Assembly (NCBI GenBank): GCA_037039685.1
Contig: JAWNGF010000001.1
Span: 8,122,001 to 8,186,000, forward strand
Reading direction: 5' to 3'
DNA: 64,000 nucleotides
From: Ceratobasidium sp. AG-K
Lineage: Eukaryota; Basidiomycota; Agaricomycetes; Cantharellales; Ceratobasidiaceae
Under the pieces are notes generated by a model. The model had not been told where the DNA came from. It saw only the letters and a program-made list of their open reading frames with translations, and did not search any database. The position numbers and the translations under genes were made by a program. This document shows, in pieces, positions 46,341-58,497 of the stretch; positions within the stretch are counted from its first letter, which is position 1, and each line of letters begins with the position of its first letter.

Positions 46341-47215
46341 CTCGGACCCCACATTTCATCATAGACGAATTCTTGATTTACTTTATTCGGACATACTGTA
46401 ATGATGACGCTGCTCGTTGTGTCCAACGCCAGCCCATGAGTGTGTCTCCTGCAAACCCCCATAAATACCCTACTACTACCAATGTTAGTCGTCGTACCAC
46501 ATCGTATGTTATAATCTCGGCTTAGGCTGAATATGTTGTAGTATGTGCAGCTTCTTCGATGTGGATCAAGCGCCGCGTTTTTTTTTGGCGCCATGCATGG
46601 TGGAACGTGTCGTCAGGACTTTTGACAGCTGAGGCCGACCCTCTCAAATGCTTTCCTGCTACAATATATGCCCGAATGAAGCCGCATACCTCTATTTATA
46701 AATACTCCGGGCTTTGTCTTTCCCGGCCAGATCAACCGCATACATTCACCTGGTGTGTGCCAGACTGTCACGGATCTTCTGTTTAATCAAGAGGTCATTA
46801 TTTGATCGAGCTGAATCGACCGAAATACAAAGAACGATGCACCAGGCAAAATTAGGCGAAAGCTCGTGGCGATACCTACGTACATCAACTTCTGACTAGA
46901 ACTAAAGCAGGCAAACCAATCCCATTTCATGGACAGCACCCTCGCCATCGAGCCATGTACATTTCTTATAGCCGAGCCGAGGTGGTCGAACCGAGCATGC
47001 TCCTGACAATTTAACTAGGAGCTCTTGCGCCCCCACTAAGCGGTGAACCCAGGCTGTTCGTCCCACGGACTTGAGGTCGTTAACGGAAACCTCAGACGTA
47101 ATGACTCGCTATAAAACCTCCCAGATCCTAACTTCTCTTGGGCGCTCGTCCACCTGCCCTTCCTTTTCACTCTAGCGCTTGTTTTCGATTCATCTGTACA
47201 AGTGCTAAGCCCCCA
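46341..47215. other. Intergenic, no gene recognised
   Basis: About 875 bp. An open frame near 46559-46786 has no domain and no splice context. The right end should be the promoter of the membrane-protein pair; nothing more is seen. Confidence 0.45.
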
Positions 47216-48409
47216 ATGGCCGACTCGGATATTGTTGATTACGAAAAAGAGAGCGGACTCGCGACACGAGCTCGTACCCGGTTAATTGTGGAAGGCTATT
47301 CGAACCTAGCTTTGATAGTACGCTACATGTCTGTCCAAAGCATATCGTCTATTTTTCACCTGTTACTCGCAATCAGGCAGTTCTCTTTACGGGGGTCCAA
47401 GCCCAGCTGATCTCAGTAACAAACGAGCATAACGATAGTGCCATAGAGGTCGCGACCAATGTCGTGTTCTTTGGAGGACTCATGTTCTCTGTGTTTACAG
47501 CAGTCTTGGCTGTCCGTGAGTATCAATGTCCGTTCGACTTGGCTAGATTCTGATCCCAACGGCTTCCAAGTATCGGGTAGATGGTTCTCAATCCTTCGGG
47601 ATGACGATTCCGATTACCTGTCAAGCCGATGGCTGGCTGAAGACTCTGCAGGCTTAGAGGAGCAAAAGCCCAAGGACAGGAAGCATCGTTTCAGAGTTAG
47701 GACCAACAAGTACCGTGAGCGAAAGCCGGATCTGGAAAAATACCTCGCTTTTCAGATCGAGTCACTGGAGGCGAAGCGTAAAGATTTGTTGAGTTCGTAT
47801 TTCATTCACACCCATACGCAATCGAAATTACAATCAATTAACAAAGGGCATCTTTCAGAGCCGAAGTCGAGACCTACGAGTGGTGTCGCACCGAGCGATC
47901 TGGGTGGGATTCAGCTTGAACCAGGGAACGTAGCATCGAGTGGAAACGGCGATGCAAATCAGGGTGCGTGATGTATCGTTTCACTGGGCTAGGGACGAAC
48001 CAACGCGAGTACGAATTTAGATGGCACCTTCAATCCAACCGTCTTTGACATCGACCACATTCTTCTGCTGCTGAAAAGAGAGCAGCAGGAGAAGGCAGAT
48101 ACTCCACAGGGTCCTAACCCAACACCGAAGCGGAGGTCGATGGCGGAGGGCAAGGATAGTCCATGGCTCCGGGGTCGAGAATGGATTTTAAGCCTTGTGC
48201 TAATTAGCCCCATTTTTGTTGCCGTCCCGGCGTTTGCCTTATTCTGTGCTGGCATACTCATGCTTGCTTGGAATAAGCAACCTCTTGCTGTTGCTATCTT
48301 TACCTCCATCACCGTTTTCATCTGTGTCCTCTTGCTGGTGGGCTTCTTTCTGCAGCACCGTCGCAAACACGTTATAAGGAAGCTCCACCTGAAGAGACCC
48401 GCAGTCTGA
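47216..48409 (+). CDS. Four-helix membrane protein, copy A (unrecognised family)
   Basis: The model starts at ATG 47216 (MADSDIVDYEKESGLATR) and uses three introns of about 50-60 nt. Exon 1 ends in RLIVEGYSNLALI and joins to AVLFTGVQAQLISVT, giving helix 1. Helix 2 is VVFFGGLMFSVFTAVLA. After the second intron comes SGRWFSILRDDDSDYLSSRW and a charged cytosolic region rich in Lys/Arg/Glu with coiled-coil character. The last exon has HILLLLKREQQEK, then helix 3 (FVAVPAFALFCAGILMLAW) and helix 4 (FTSITVFICVLLLVGFFL), and a basic tail RRKHVIRKLHLKRPAV. I do not recognise the family. Its neighbour is a clear paralogue, so this is a real, duplicated gene. Location in the plasma or an internal membrane is unknown. 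Confidence 0.75.
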
Positions 48410-48908
48410 TATCTGTCTTGCACTTGTCCATCTGTATAATTACTGTAACTGTAGCCGAAATTTCAACATACACGGCACTGTTTGTATTTCCCAGGAATCG
48501 CTGTGACTAGATTCGGCTCCCCCTATCTACCGAATCCAACTACACTGCTGGGTCAGAAATTTCTACATGGGTATTCCAGTGCAGTTGGCTATGCGCCCTG
48601 CTTACATGCATCGCAAGGTTTGCCTGTGTTTGTTGCATTGATGAGCTCTCCTTTGTTTTTCTGATGCGACGAACCAAAAGCAGGAATGGCGGCTAAGGTC
48701 CTCAACATCGGTCTTCCATTCTTTCCGGTTGGTTCCAGCGTAACTGCATCCTTAGAAAGCCATTGCTTACGTCCTTATAATAGCCGGCACCCCATAAAAG
48801 CTGCCTAGTCCATCCAAGAGCCTTCGTAAGTCCCGCCTCGACTGCTTCATTTAGTCTCTAGTCCTTGACCGAGACCTTGCAGAGGATTCACCGTTCTTGA
48901 CGAGCCTC
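48410..48908. other. Spacer between tandem paralogues
   Basis: About 500 bp with no gene recognised. It separates the two membrane-protein copies and presumably contains the promoter of copy B. Small open frames here show no domain. Confidence 0.4.
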
Positions 48909-49996
48909 ATGACGACACGACGACCCACTATCGAGATTCTTACTAGCGATGGCCATGACCGCCGACCGTTCCACGCGGAGCCAATTCCCCAATCTGCTAG
49001 TGTGCATACTCCCGACATGGACACTATCCGTTCTCGAGCCCACGTCCGCCAACCCTCGATTTCGCCAAGCTTAGCACTCATGGGCAATGACCTTGGAGAC
49101 GGAATTAGTGGACGAGCAACGAGGCAGCGGACACAGCTTATTGTCGAGGGATTCAGTAATCTGGCTCTGGTGGTGAGTTCGCCGGCTGTGTATTGTATGG
49201 GTCGCAGCTGATCGATCTGGTCTTAGGCTGTCCTGTTCAGCGGCGTGCAAGCGCAGCTAATTTCCATCACGGTCGACGATAACGATAACCCTCTAGCAAT
49301 GGCCACTAATGCGGTGTTCTTTGGCGGGTTGATGTTGTCGGTATTCAGTGCCATGTTGGCGAGTTGTGCGTCGCGCCACATTATCGCTTCGTAGACGTTT
49401 GCTGACTTGTTTAAACAGTGTCCGGTCGATGGTTTTCGATCCTTAGGGAGGATGACTCGGAATACTTGTCTAGTTGTTGGTTGGCGACTGAATGCAACAA
49501 GAAAGTACCCAAGTTAGAGGATTATCTTCGGTTCCAGCTCCGTGTTTGGGAGGACAAGCGGTCTGATCCAGCACGTGGTGAGTGTTGGCCGCCTGTTCTC
49601 AGAACATACTGACCGACACGTTACTCAGACGTTGAAAAACAAACTCCGACTTCCGCCACATCGAGAGACAGTATCTTCCCCAACCCTCGAGACGAAGATA
49701 TCGAGCGCGTTCTAGAAATTATTAGACATGAGCAGGAGAGCGTTGGCGGTCCGACCACGAAACGCGAGATCCTGATGAGCAAGGTCCTACTCAGCGCTCT
49801 GATTGTATGCTCGCTTGCATTCATTCTATTTTGCGCTGGGATCGTCATGCTCGTATGGAACAAGCTCCCTCGCCCCGTCGCTGTGGTCACGTCTGGCATT
49901 GTGTTCGTTTGCATTTCCTTGATTCCCATGTTCTTCCTCAAGCATCGCCGCAAGCATGTTATCAACCGAATCAACCTCAAGAGACCCGCCTTATAA
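48909..49996 (+). CDS. Four-helix membrane protein, copy B (paralogue of copy A)
   Basis: This has the same exon-intron pattern and helices as copy A: QLIVEGFSNLALV joins to AVLFSGVQAQLISIT, NAVFFGGLMLSVFSAMLA, then SGRWFSILREDDSEYLSSCW, and the last exon LIVCSLAFILFCAGIVMLVW, SGIVFVCISLIPMFFL and RRKHVINRINLKRPAL. The N-terminus is longer than in copy A (about 75 residues before the first shared motif) and Arg/Ser/Pro-rich; the central charged region is shorter. The start at 48909 is the first ATG in frame; an earlier TTG is ignored. Head-to-tail orientation and matching intron phases show a tandem duplication. The function is unknown. Confidence 0.75.
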
Positions 49997-50161
49997 TACC
50001 ACAATACGTATTCCTCGCCCTCTTCTTCTTGCATGTTTCTCTAGCAAACGTTTTCTCTTAGTTTCGCTATCATCGTTATGACATTGCTCCGCTTTCCATC
50101 GCGCATGTTCATGTGCATTTGTTTTGGCAAACTCGTATGTTGACAATAAAATCTTGAGTTT

Positions 50162-51369
<1,208 letters not shown>

Positions 51370-51534
51370 GATGGTGGTATAATTACATTCCGAAGTAACG
51401 TATGAACCCCTAATGTCACATGATCCCCAAGGTAAGGGTCCTACACGCGCTCTGTTGGGAACGTGCACCTCTGTCTCTCCTTCAACCACGCGTCGTGTAC
51501 AAAACTTTTACTTGAACATTGATACGAACATCTT

Positions 51535-54500
51535 ATGGGCTTTTGCGCGCGCTGTGGAGACCTTGTAAACGGACAAACGTCCCGCTGTCGATGCGGTGGG
51601 CGGCCTCGTGGTATGTCAAACATGGCGGGCTAGCCTACTGGGACTTACGTATCTCTGTTAGATGGGTCGGTCCAAGTATCTCCTGGAGCCAAGGAAGGAA
51701 ACAAAGACAGATGGTCGAGGACGTGAGTCTGTGTTGACTGATAAACACACAGGCGTTGACAGGTATTTGTGCAGATACACATCCAAGGAAAAGTCTCCTT
51801 CGCCTGTTCCCTCCAGTCGAGGCCCTCGCACGTCGTCTAACCTTCCGCCTCTTGGGATGCTCAACATGGACTTTAACAAGGACGAAGATGTTTCGCCTCC
51901 GCCTCGTACACCTCCGCCCTCAGACGCACTAGGCACCTCACACACAAATCTTGCAGCATTACCTCCCGTACAACGATCGCCGAACCGTCGTTCGTTCCCA
52001 AAGCCTCTCAACCATAGTTCTCGCGTTGGCCCGCGTCCCGCTACAACCAGTCGTCCTTCATCCCCCCTAAAACAGGCCTATATTCCACCAAAACACGACA
52101 CGCCTCCACGGTCAGACAGACAGGAACAATCTACGGTCGCAACCGACGACGATCTACCCAGCATTGCCGACGAAGAGCTAGGCGATCTCACGAATACCCT
52201 TGGGTCGACTATTCAGCCCAAAGACACGCTTCCGGTTCAACTATGCGCGGGTTGCGAGACTCCGTTTGAAACGGATGACGTTCGCTACCCCGATTTGGAC
52301 GACCCTCGCGGCATAACCGGTGTTTTCTATTGCCGCCAATGTTTCAAGGACAATGGCGGACTCAAAGGACACTGCGATGCATGCGGCCTTGAAGTCCTCA
52401 TGGGCCGCCATGACGGGTCGTCGGTCACCGTCCGAGACAAACTCTTCCATACCAAATGCTTCAAGTGCACCCACTGTGGAACCAAGGTCGAGCGCAATCA
52501 CTGCTGCGATCCCGCTGGCAAGCCGTGCTGCGAGCCGTGCCTTGACAAGGTCTTGAATGCGTCGAGCGGGCCCACTTCTCCCGCTGCACCTCGTACCCGC
52601 CGCAAGTCTGGTGGTGGCCCTCGCGAGTCTGATGCAGGTGACAAGCTTCGCGGTAGTCCTCGGGGTCCTCCGCGTGGGTCTACTACCCCAGGCAAGGCAT
52701 CCAACGCGGCACCATCGACCCCATCAGGCGGCAACCGACCTCGCGAGTCGATGTCTTTCTTGGAGGAGTTGAAGCAGAGGCAGAGTGCTGGCGGAGGAGC
52801 TCCTTCGCCGAGCGCCATTCGCCGAGAAACACTGAGGAGCCGAAGCAAGAGCCGCGACGCCGACCGGCAACCGGAGCGAGATCAAGGCCAGGAGCGGGAA
52901 CGAGAACGTGACCGAGAGCGCGAGAGGAAACGCGAACCCAGTCGAGACCGTGAAAGGGATCGTGACCGCAACCGAGAGCGGGATCGAGAACGCGATCGAG
53001 AACGTGAGCGAGAAATGGAGCGCGAACACGAACAGGAGCGCGACTATGACCAAGAAGACGACCACGAGGACAGCCCCGTTGGCAGTCCCATCAACCCTGA
53101 TATGATTCGACGCGATACCATGGGTCCTCGTAAGCATGCCAGTGCCATCCGGCTCCGGGCCCGCGAGCGAGAACGCGAACGGGAACAGAGCTCGAGTCCT
53201 TCGCCTGCCGCCGGTCGTGCACGTGACCGCGACGGGGACAAGCCGTCGCCCCGCAGTGCTATGCGCTCTGCCAGTCGCCCACGCGAACGCAGCACTAGCC
53301 CACCTCCTCAGCGCTCTGCCAAGTTTGCCGACGGCCACAACCCTCCTTCCTCTTTGAGGCGGTCTACCTCGAAAGGTGCACTCAAGAAGAAGGACAGGAG
53401 CACCAGTCCCGGGGCCCGCCGAGGCCGCAACGACGACGATTCCAAGAAGCCCGCCCCACGAAGCGCCTTGCGTTCTGCCAGCCGCCCTCGAATGTCCGAC
53501 TCGAAGCCAAGGCGCGAACGCGAACGCAGCAAGAGCCCACCCGCCAAGGATGGCCCTCTCTACCCTGTCGGCAAACTCACGCGCGACTTGGGATCCCTCA
53601 GTGTCGGGATCGCCTCAGTGGACGACAGTAACGTCAGCACCTCGGATAGCCACTCGAGTATCGCCCGCTCCGATTGGACTGCCATCTCATCTACCACTTC
53701 TGGCACGAGCCTTCGTGGCTCCATGTCGCCGGGGTCTGTATCCGGCAGTGACATCAAACCTGCCCTCAAGACGCGCCGTTCGGGAATGCGGGACTCGGTC
53801 TCGGCTGAAGACTCTGCCATGTCCGAGTCGCCTTCCACCTCATCCCGAACACGCCGCCCACTCCGGAGTAGCCAGATCGGTCGCGAGAGCTTCTCTGATA
53901 CGGCCAAGGCACCAAGCGAGTCGGCCGATAACTTCAAGCCAGCTGTCACCGAAGCAGAAACAGAGGAGGACTTTGACAAGTCGATTGGCGGCGAGTCTGA
54001 CTTCAAGCCAAGCACTCCTTCGCGTCTTGCGCGACGACGAAGTGTTGGTCGCGACTCGCCGGCTAGCACGGGCACCATCACGCCCGTAAACCGAGCTCGG
54101 GGTGGTACTCCATCAAGCGGCAGGAAGCCCGCCGGGGTGGGCGACTATCACGAGCCCGAGGAGCATCGTACTTCGTGGCTCCGCAATCGCGACAGCCGAA
54201 CAAGGAGCTTCATTGGGTCTGCCCGCGGCGATTATAGCGATACATCGCTCGACTCTGTACCATGGTCGAGGCGTAGCACCCTGTTAGACGACAGCTCGTC
54301 TTCGCGTCGCGGAAGTGTGATCGAGCCGGACACGTTTAGTCCTCCCCCTGCTGCCACTCCGGTTTTCTCCCCAAGTACGAGCGCGCCTGCACCCTCGAAG
54401 CGCCGCGTCAAAGTCGATGACCTCGTCATGCCGATTGATTCGACCGAACGCTGCTCCAAGTGCAACGAAAAACTCCACCTCGATGGCGGGAATATGTTTG

Positions 54501-55904
54501 TCACCGTCCCTGGGTACGCCAAGACTGGCAGCAACGGCGAGTTTACGCCTGCTCGAACGTTCCATGTCGATTGCTTCAAATGCTCGGTGTGCGAGCTGCC
54601 CTTTGGCGGCGAGGCATGGGAAGGCCAACAGGCTCGCTTTGTGCAACTCAAGGACGTGATCGCACATCCCGAGGTACGAGTATGCGATCGCCTGGTCTTA
54701 TCTTTTGCTGACGATACTCGTAGTGCGCCCCTCCAATCGTTAGGACCGCGACGTATACGCCGAGCCCGACCAAGGTGACGAACCGTGCTCTGAGGACGCT
54801 TCCCCAGCCGCCTGAACCATCACTGAGGTCCGCACCTGTCATGCCACGTCCGATCTCGAGCGCGACGCTCCCCACACCAGCTGCAAGTGCTCCTCCTGTT
54901 CGTCCTCGCTCTGGAACGACTGGCCAAGCGCCTCGCTTTGGCGGATCGATGTACTGCCCTGCCTGCAACAAGAGCGTGAGCCCAATGGAGATGGGTACCT
55001 GCCCCGGACCAAACGGGAGCCGATGGCATTCGTCTTGCTTGGTGTGTGGAGGCAAAGACGCCAAGAAGAACAGGAAGAATCCCAAGGATCCGGGATGCGG
55101 AAAGCAGCTCGATTCGGGTGCCAAGGTTCGTCGTTGTGCCACGGGACTAGCTCAGCGAATTGACGTCCCTTGTATAGTACGACCAAGATGGTGGTGTTTG
55201 GTGCCGAGAATGCATCGTGAGTCCCTTTGATGTTGTGTCACAAGTCGTGTCCTAATTATATTACAGGACAAGCTCCCGTCGACATGCGCCCTTCGTCGCC
55301 TACCAAACAACTTGTCCCGACGCATACCGGAAACAGGTCGCTTGGGCGGTCTGGCGGAGCTATTGTAGCGCAGTACACTGGAGTGTCGGTGCACACTACT
55401 GGAGGAGGAATCCTCCGTCCTCAAACGACCGGAGGTGGAGGTGGAATCCTAAAGCCTCAAACAACTGGCGGAGGCGGAATCTTGAAGCCCCAGACAACCG
55501 GCGGCGGAGGCATACTCAAACCCCAAACGACCGGTGGGGGCGGGTTCATTCGTCCCCAAGTCACGGGTGGCCGTTCGGCCGGGGCTATTCCCACGCAATA
55601 CACCGGGGGCAGCATTGTTGGTGGGCTGGTCCCACAACTCACCGGCGGGGTGCCCATTACGATGCAATTGACTGGCGGCCAGTATCGTCGCGCTGCTGCC
55701 AAGAGCGTCGGAAACTTCGCCGAGCTCGAGGAGCAGGTAACGGGTTCAGGACGCCCTCGCCCCGTGTCTGTGATTGGCCAAGTCGACTTCCATACCGCCA
55801 TGTCGTTGGCTCGCAGGGGCGTGTCGATGGACGATACTGATGACGAGCCACCCGTGAGGGAGCGCCCCAAGTCGGCGTACGGCCTTAGGAGCTGGAAGAT
55901 CTAA
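51535..55904 (+). CDS. Multi-LIM-domain protein with basic low-complexity region
   Basis: LIM domains are double zinc fingers that bind proteins at the cytoskeleton or nucleus. The first exon (51535) encodes MGFCARCGDLVNGQTSRCRC and GGRPR; after an intron come DGSVQVSPGAKEGNKDRWSR and a small spliced segment, then the 3-kb exon. LIM1 spans LCAGCETPF to YCRQCF (about 52240-52340), LIM2 CDACGLEVL to CCEPCL, and LIM3 near the 3' end, CSKCNEKLHL to HVDCFKCSVC. After an intron at about 54673-54721, LIM4 runs YCPACNKSVSPMEMG, HSSCLVCGG and CRECI. Between LIM2 and LIM3 lies a very long Arg/Glu/Asp-rich and Ser-rich stretch; the C-terminus has Gly-rich tandem repeats. It resembles basidiomycete paxillin/Rga-type LIM proteins without the GAP domain. 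The function is not assigned. Confidence 0.88.
52860..53045 (+). repeat. Arg-Glu/Asp-rich low-complexity tract
   Basis: An in-frame run of alternating R/E and R/D codons inside the LIM gene (for example RERERDRERERKREPSRDR) forms an imperfect hexanucleotide-like repeat based on cgngag/cgngac units. It is charged, of the RERD type, and probably disordered or a long single helix. Confidence 0.85.
55398..55560 (+). repeat. Gly-rich tandem repeat (GGGGILKPQTT units)
   Basis: About five tandem copies of a 33-36 nt unit encode T-G-G-G-(G)-I-L-K/R-P-Q-T near the C-terminus of the LIM protein. Units vary at third codon positions, so the protein sequence is kept while the DNA drifts. The first unit has Arg-Pro-Gln and the last two Phe-Ile-Arg-Pro-Gln. 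Degenerate TG-rich units continue to about 55680. Confidence 0.88.
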
Positions 55905-56202
55905 TATATGATTTTTAACGCGGGACATTCTGGAAATATGATTGCCGTTTTTCTCTAGACTTTTGGATAATGTTTGTGAATATGATGCGTTGTGATGTGA
56001 TATGTGGGCGGAAGGACATTTGCCTCGATCAAGCTCGTCGATCGAAGTGGGGTGGGGCTCAAAGGCCCCGCAGGACGTCACCATGACGCACTCGTCAGTG
56101 ATGCAAGTAGTGCTCGAGGGGTTTAAAAGGAACCAGAGATGTGCCAAGTCCAGCATTCCATAACGCCTCCACTTCATATCCCATTTGAACTTCATACCAA
56201 CC

Positions 56203-56907
56203 ATGTCGTCCCATGAACAAGACGTCAAGATGATCGAGAAGATGCTCGAGCGCGAGGCCAAGAACGACACTGTTCGTAGACTTGCCGAAGTACCCGTCCC
56301 ACGCTCACTAAACCTTTTCTACAGGCTTCGTTGAAACACGCCGTGAGGGACCTCGAGTCTGCTGAGAAATCCGAAACCAAGGCGGAAAAGGTATGTATCC
56401 ACCTGGTCTTGAGTTCAAATGCTCACAATCACTTTAGATGGTTGACAAGGCCGTTCATGCACATGACAAAGCCATCCGCAAGGAGCATGACGCTGCGAAA
56501 GCATTGAACAAGGCTCAACATGTGCACGAGAACCGCGTAGCCGATCAACAGAGCGCTGCCAAGACCATCGAGGTGGGCTCAGCCTGTTCAAAATATCCGG
56601 GACCTGGCTGAAAAGGATTTCGTAGCTCAAGAAGCAGCATCAAGCTAGACTGGAACAGGACGTCGAGCAGAAGAAGGCAGCTCTCGATCAAATGCAGAAG
56701 AGGAAGGAAACGAACGATGCAAGTTTTCTCACCACTCTGTTGATAATCCAACTGACCTGGATATTGCAGGCACTCCGCGACCAAAAGATTGCTCAACTCC
56801 ACACACGCGGCACTGGGGGCACAGCAGGGCCCGATGCGGCTGGACAAAATGTAAACATGCCCGTTACTCAATCCCCTGCAACGACTGTTGGGCCATCTGC
56901 GGCTTGA
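56203..56907 (+). CDS. Small coiled-coil protein (conserved hypothetical)
   Basis: Five or six small exons join to about 140 residues, almost all helical and charged: MSSHEQDVKMIEKMLEREAK, ASLKHAVRDLESAEKSETKA, VDKAVHAHDKAIRKEHDAAK, ALNKAQHVHENRVADQQSAA, LKKQHQARLEQDVEQKKAAL, then ALRDQKIAQLHTRGTGGTAG and a Pro/Thr/Ala tail. The heptad-like spacing of Ala and Leu indicates a coiled coil. One intron (56719-56769) begins GCAAGT instead of GTAAGT. Without it the frame runs into a stop, and with it KRKETND joins ALRDQKI smoothly. I do not recognise a named family. The gene is small but splice-consistent, so probably real. Confidence 0.75.
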
Positions 56908-57044
56908 CTCTCAACTATGTATATCACTTTGTCTGTTCGGTTACTCCTAATTGTTGGAAAGAGCTATTGTATACCAGACATTAATCATCTCATGTATCCA
57001 GTACGAATTGAATTATGCATATAACTCTACAATCGTTGCGCGAG

Positions 57045-57991
57045 TTACTCGATTGATCCACCGAGATGCTGGGTCGGTGTCAACACTGCATCGACAGTCC
57101 TGTCGTGTTCCTCGAGTGGAATAGTCCCTGGCTCAACGATTTGGGGGTCCAACGCTACACCAACTGCAAAAGCGTTAGCCTCCGAAACGGATGGTTCGAC
57201 GTGTACAGACCTAGTTTGGGCCTTTGAGCGCTTCCATGCTTCTCAACGTAGGTGTTGATAAAACGATCGTAATAACCTAGCCATGTATTAAATACGTTGA
57301 ATCGAAGAACAAAGGATAAGAACACACCTCTGCCGTATCCTAGTCGAGCCAACGTGCTATCAAAGGCAACCCCTTCCACACACATTTAATTAGACTAGCA
57401 TATACCTTGCACGATCCAACTTACCTGGCATTACAATCAACTCGAGGTCTCCACTTTGCATAGCTGAGTTGTAAACAGCCTAAGACGCCCAGATCTAGGT
57501 AGAGCATGAAATTAGACGTACCATCCTGTCTCGGTGCACCGTCCCTCATGGGTTCAGGCTCCCTGATTCCCCACTTTCCTGATGGGAGCGACTCGAGGTC
57601 TCGGATATCGTACACCCGCAGCATATCAATTACTCGCCCGTTCATCCGCGGTACGTATAGGGTTTTCCCTACAAGAAAATTCAATGCGACAGCGTCTGGG
57701 CAAGGTTTGACCTACCGGCATTTAGTATCTCACGCACAATCCCATCGGTATCCACCTCATCTGACATGCTCAAAAAGCAGCTTACGGACTTGCTCGCTTG
57801 GAATACTCGCGTTCCAACAAGTCGCTTGGTGATGAGCTCGGCTGGCAAATGATCCTAAGGAACGTGCTGCTAGAGTTGGGTTGAATACATACAAGAGAGC
57901 TTTATATCGGAAGGAGACAACAAAGAGCGAGCATGGAAACGGTTTTTCGCAATGCAGCCTTTTGAGACCTGATTGTTGTAGGTACGCTCAT
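57045..57991 (-). CDS. FAU1: 5-formyltetrahydrofolate cyclo-ligase (MTHFS)
   Basis: This enzyme recycles 5-formyl-THF to 5,10-methenyl-THF with ATP. Exon 1 is MSVPTTIRSQKAALRKT, followed by an intron with a weak gtttcc donor, then DHLPAELITKRLVGTRVFQA and SKSVSCFLSMSDEVDTDGIV. Next comes the folate/ATP site segment GKTLYVPRMNGRVIDMLRVY and GKWGIREPEP. The catalytic C-terminal part, spread over small exons, includes DLELIVMPGVAFDSTLARLG, YGRG, YYDRFINTYVEKHGS and VGVALDPQIVEPGTIPLEEH then DRTVDAVLTPT. The stop is at 57045. Length is normal (about 220 residues). Start and intron 1 are inferred from family fit; the core is secure. Confidence 0.87.
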
Positions 57992-58497
57992 CGTTGCTGG
58001 TGGTTGGTTAGTGTAACCCCGTAGATGATCGGCGGCTGGCTGTCGGTCATATTCAAATTTAGGTTACCTTGGACCACTAATCTCGAGCGGTAAATAGGCT
58101 AGTTTGAGTAACATGGTGAACATAATAGCCCGCATAACTTTCATAAAGGGTCCTATCCGACAATTGATACTCTTTTTCATCGACACAAGAGCGCATTTAG
58201 CTGGGCCCTGGACCACTGTGAGCTTCAGTATCTGGGTCTCACCATCTGAAGTCGCATACTAATCGACTGACGTAGTCACAGCTCGATTCGCGATACTGTA
58301 CCCCGTATCACGATCCGTAATATTCAGCCCCAGACAGTCCATGAATCATGGTTGTACCGATCAGAGAGAAATTGGCACTCATAGAATCGGCTACTCGGGA
58401 AGGGAAGGTTATCTTCACGAGTTTGAATAGATTTAAGACAGCAGTGCCTGACTCCTCACCTCCTGCTGTCATACACAATCTCGGCAGTTTCCCTGTG
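57992..58497. other. Intergenic, no gene recognised
   Basis: About 500 bp between the folate gene start and the end of the phosphoesterase gene. No domain or RNA signal was seen. It should contain the promoter of the cyclo-ligase. Confidence 0.45.

Noticed and set aside
46559..46786. Small Trp/Arg-rich open frame
   Set aside because: No homology, no introns, and isolated in the intergenic space before the membrane-protein pair.
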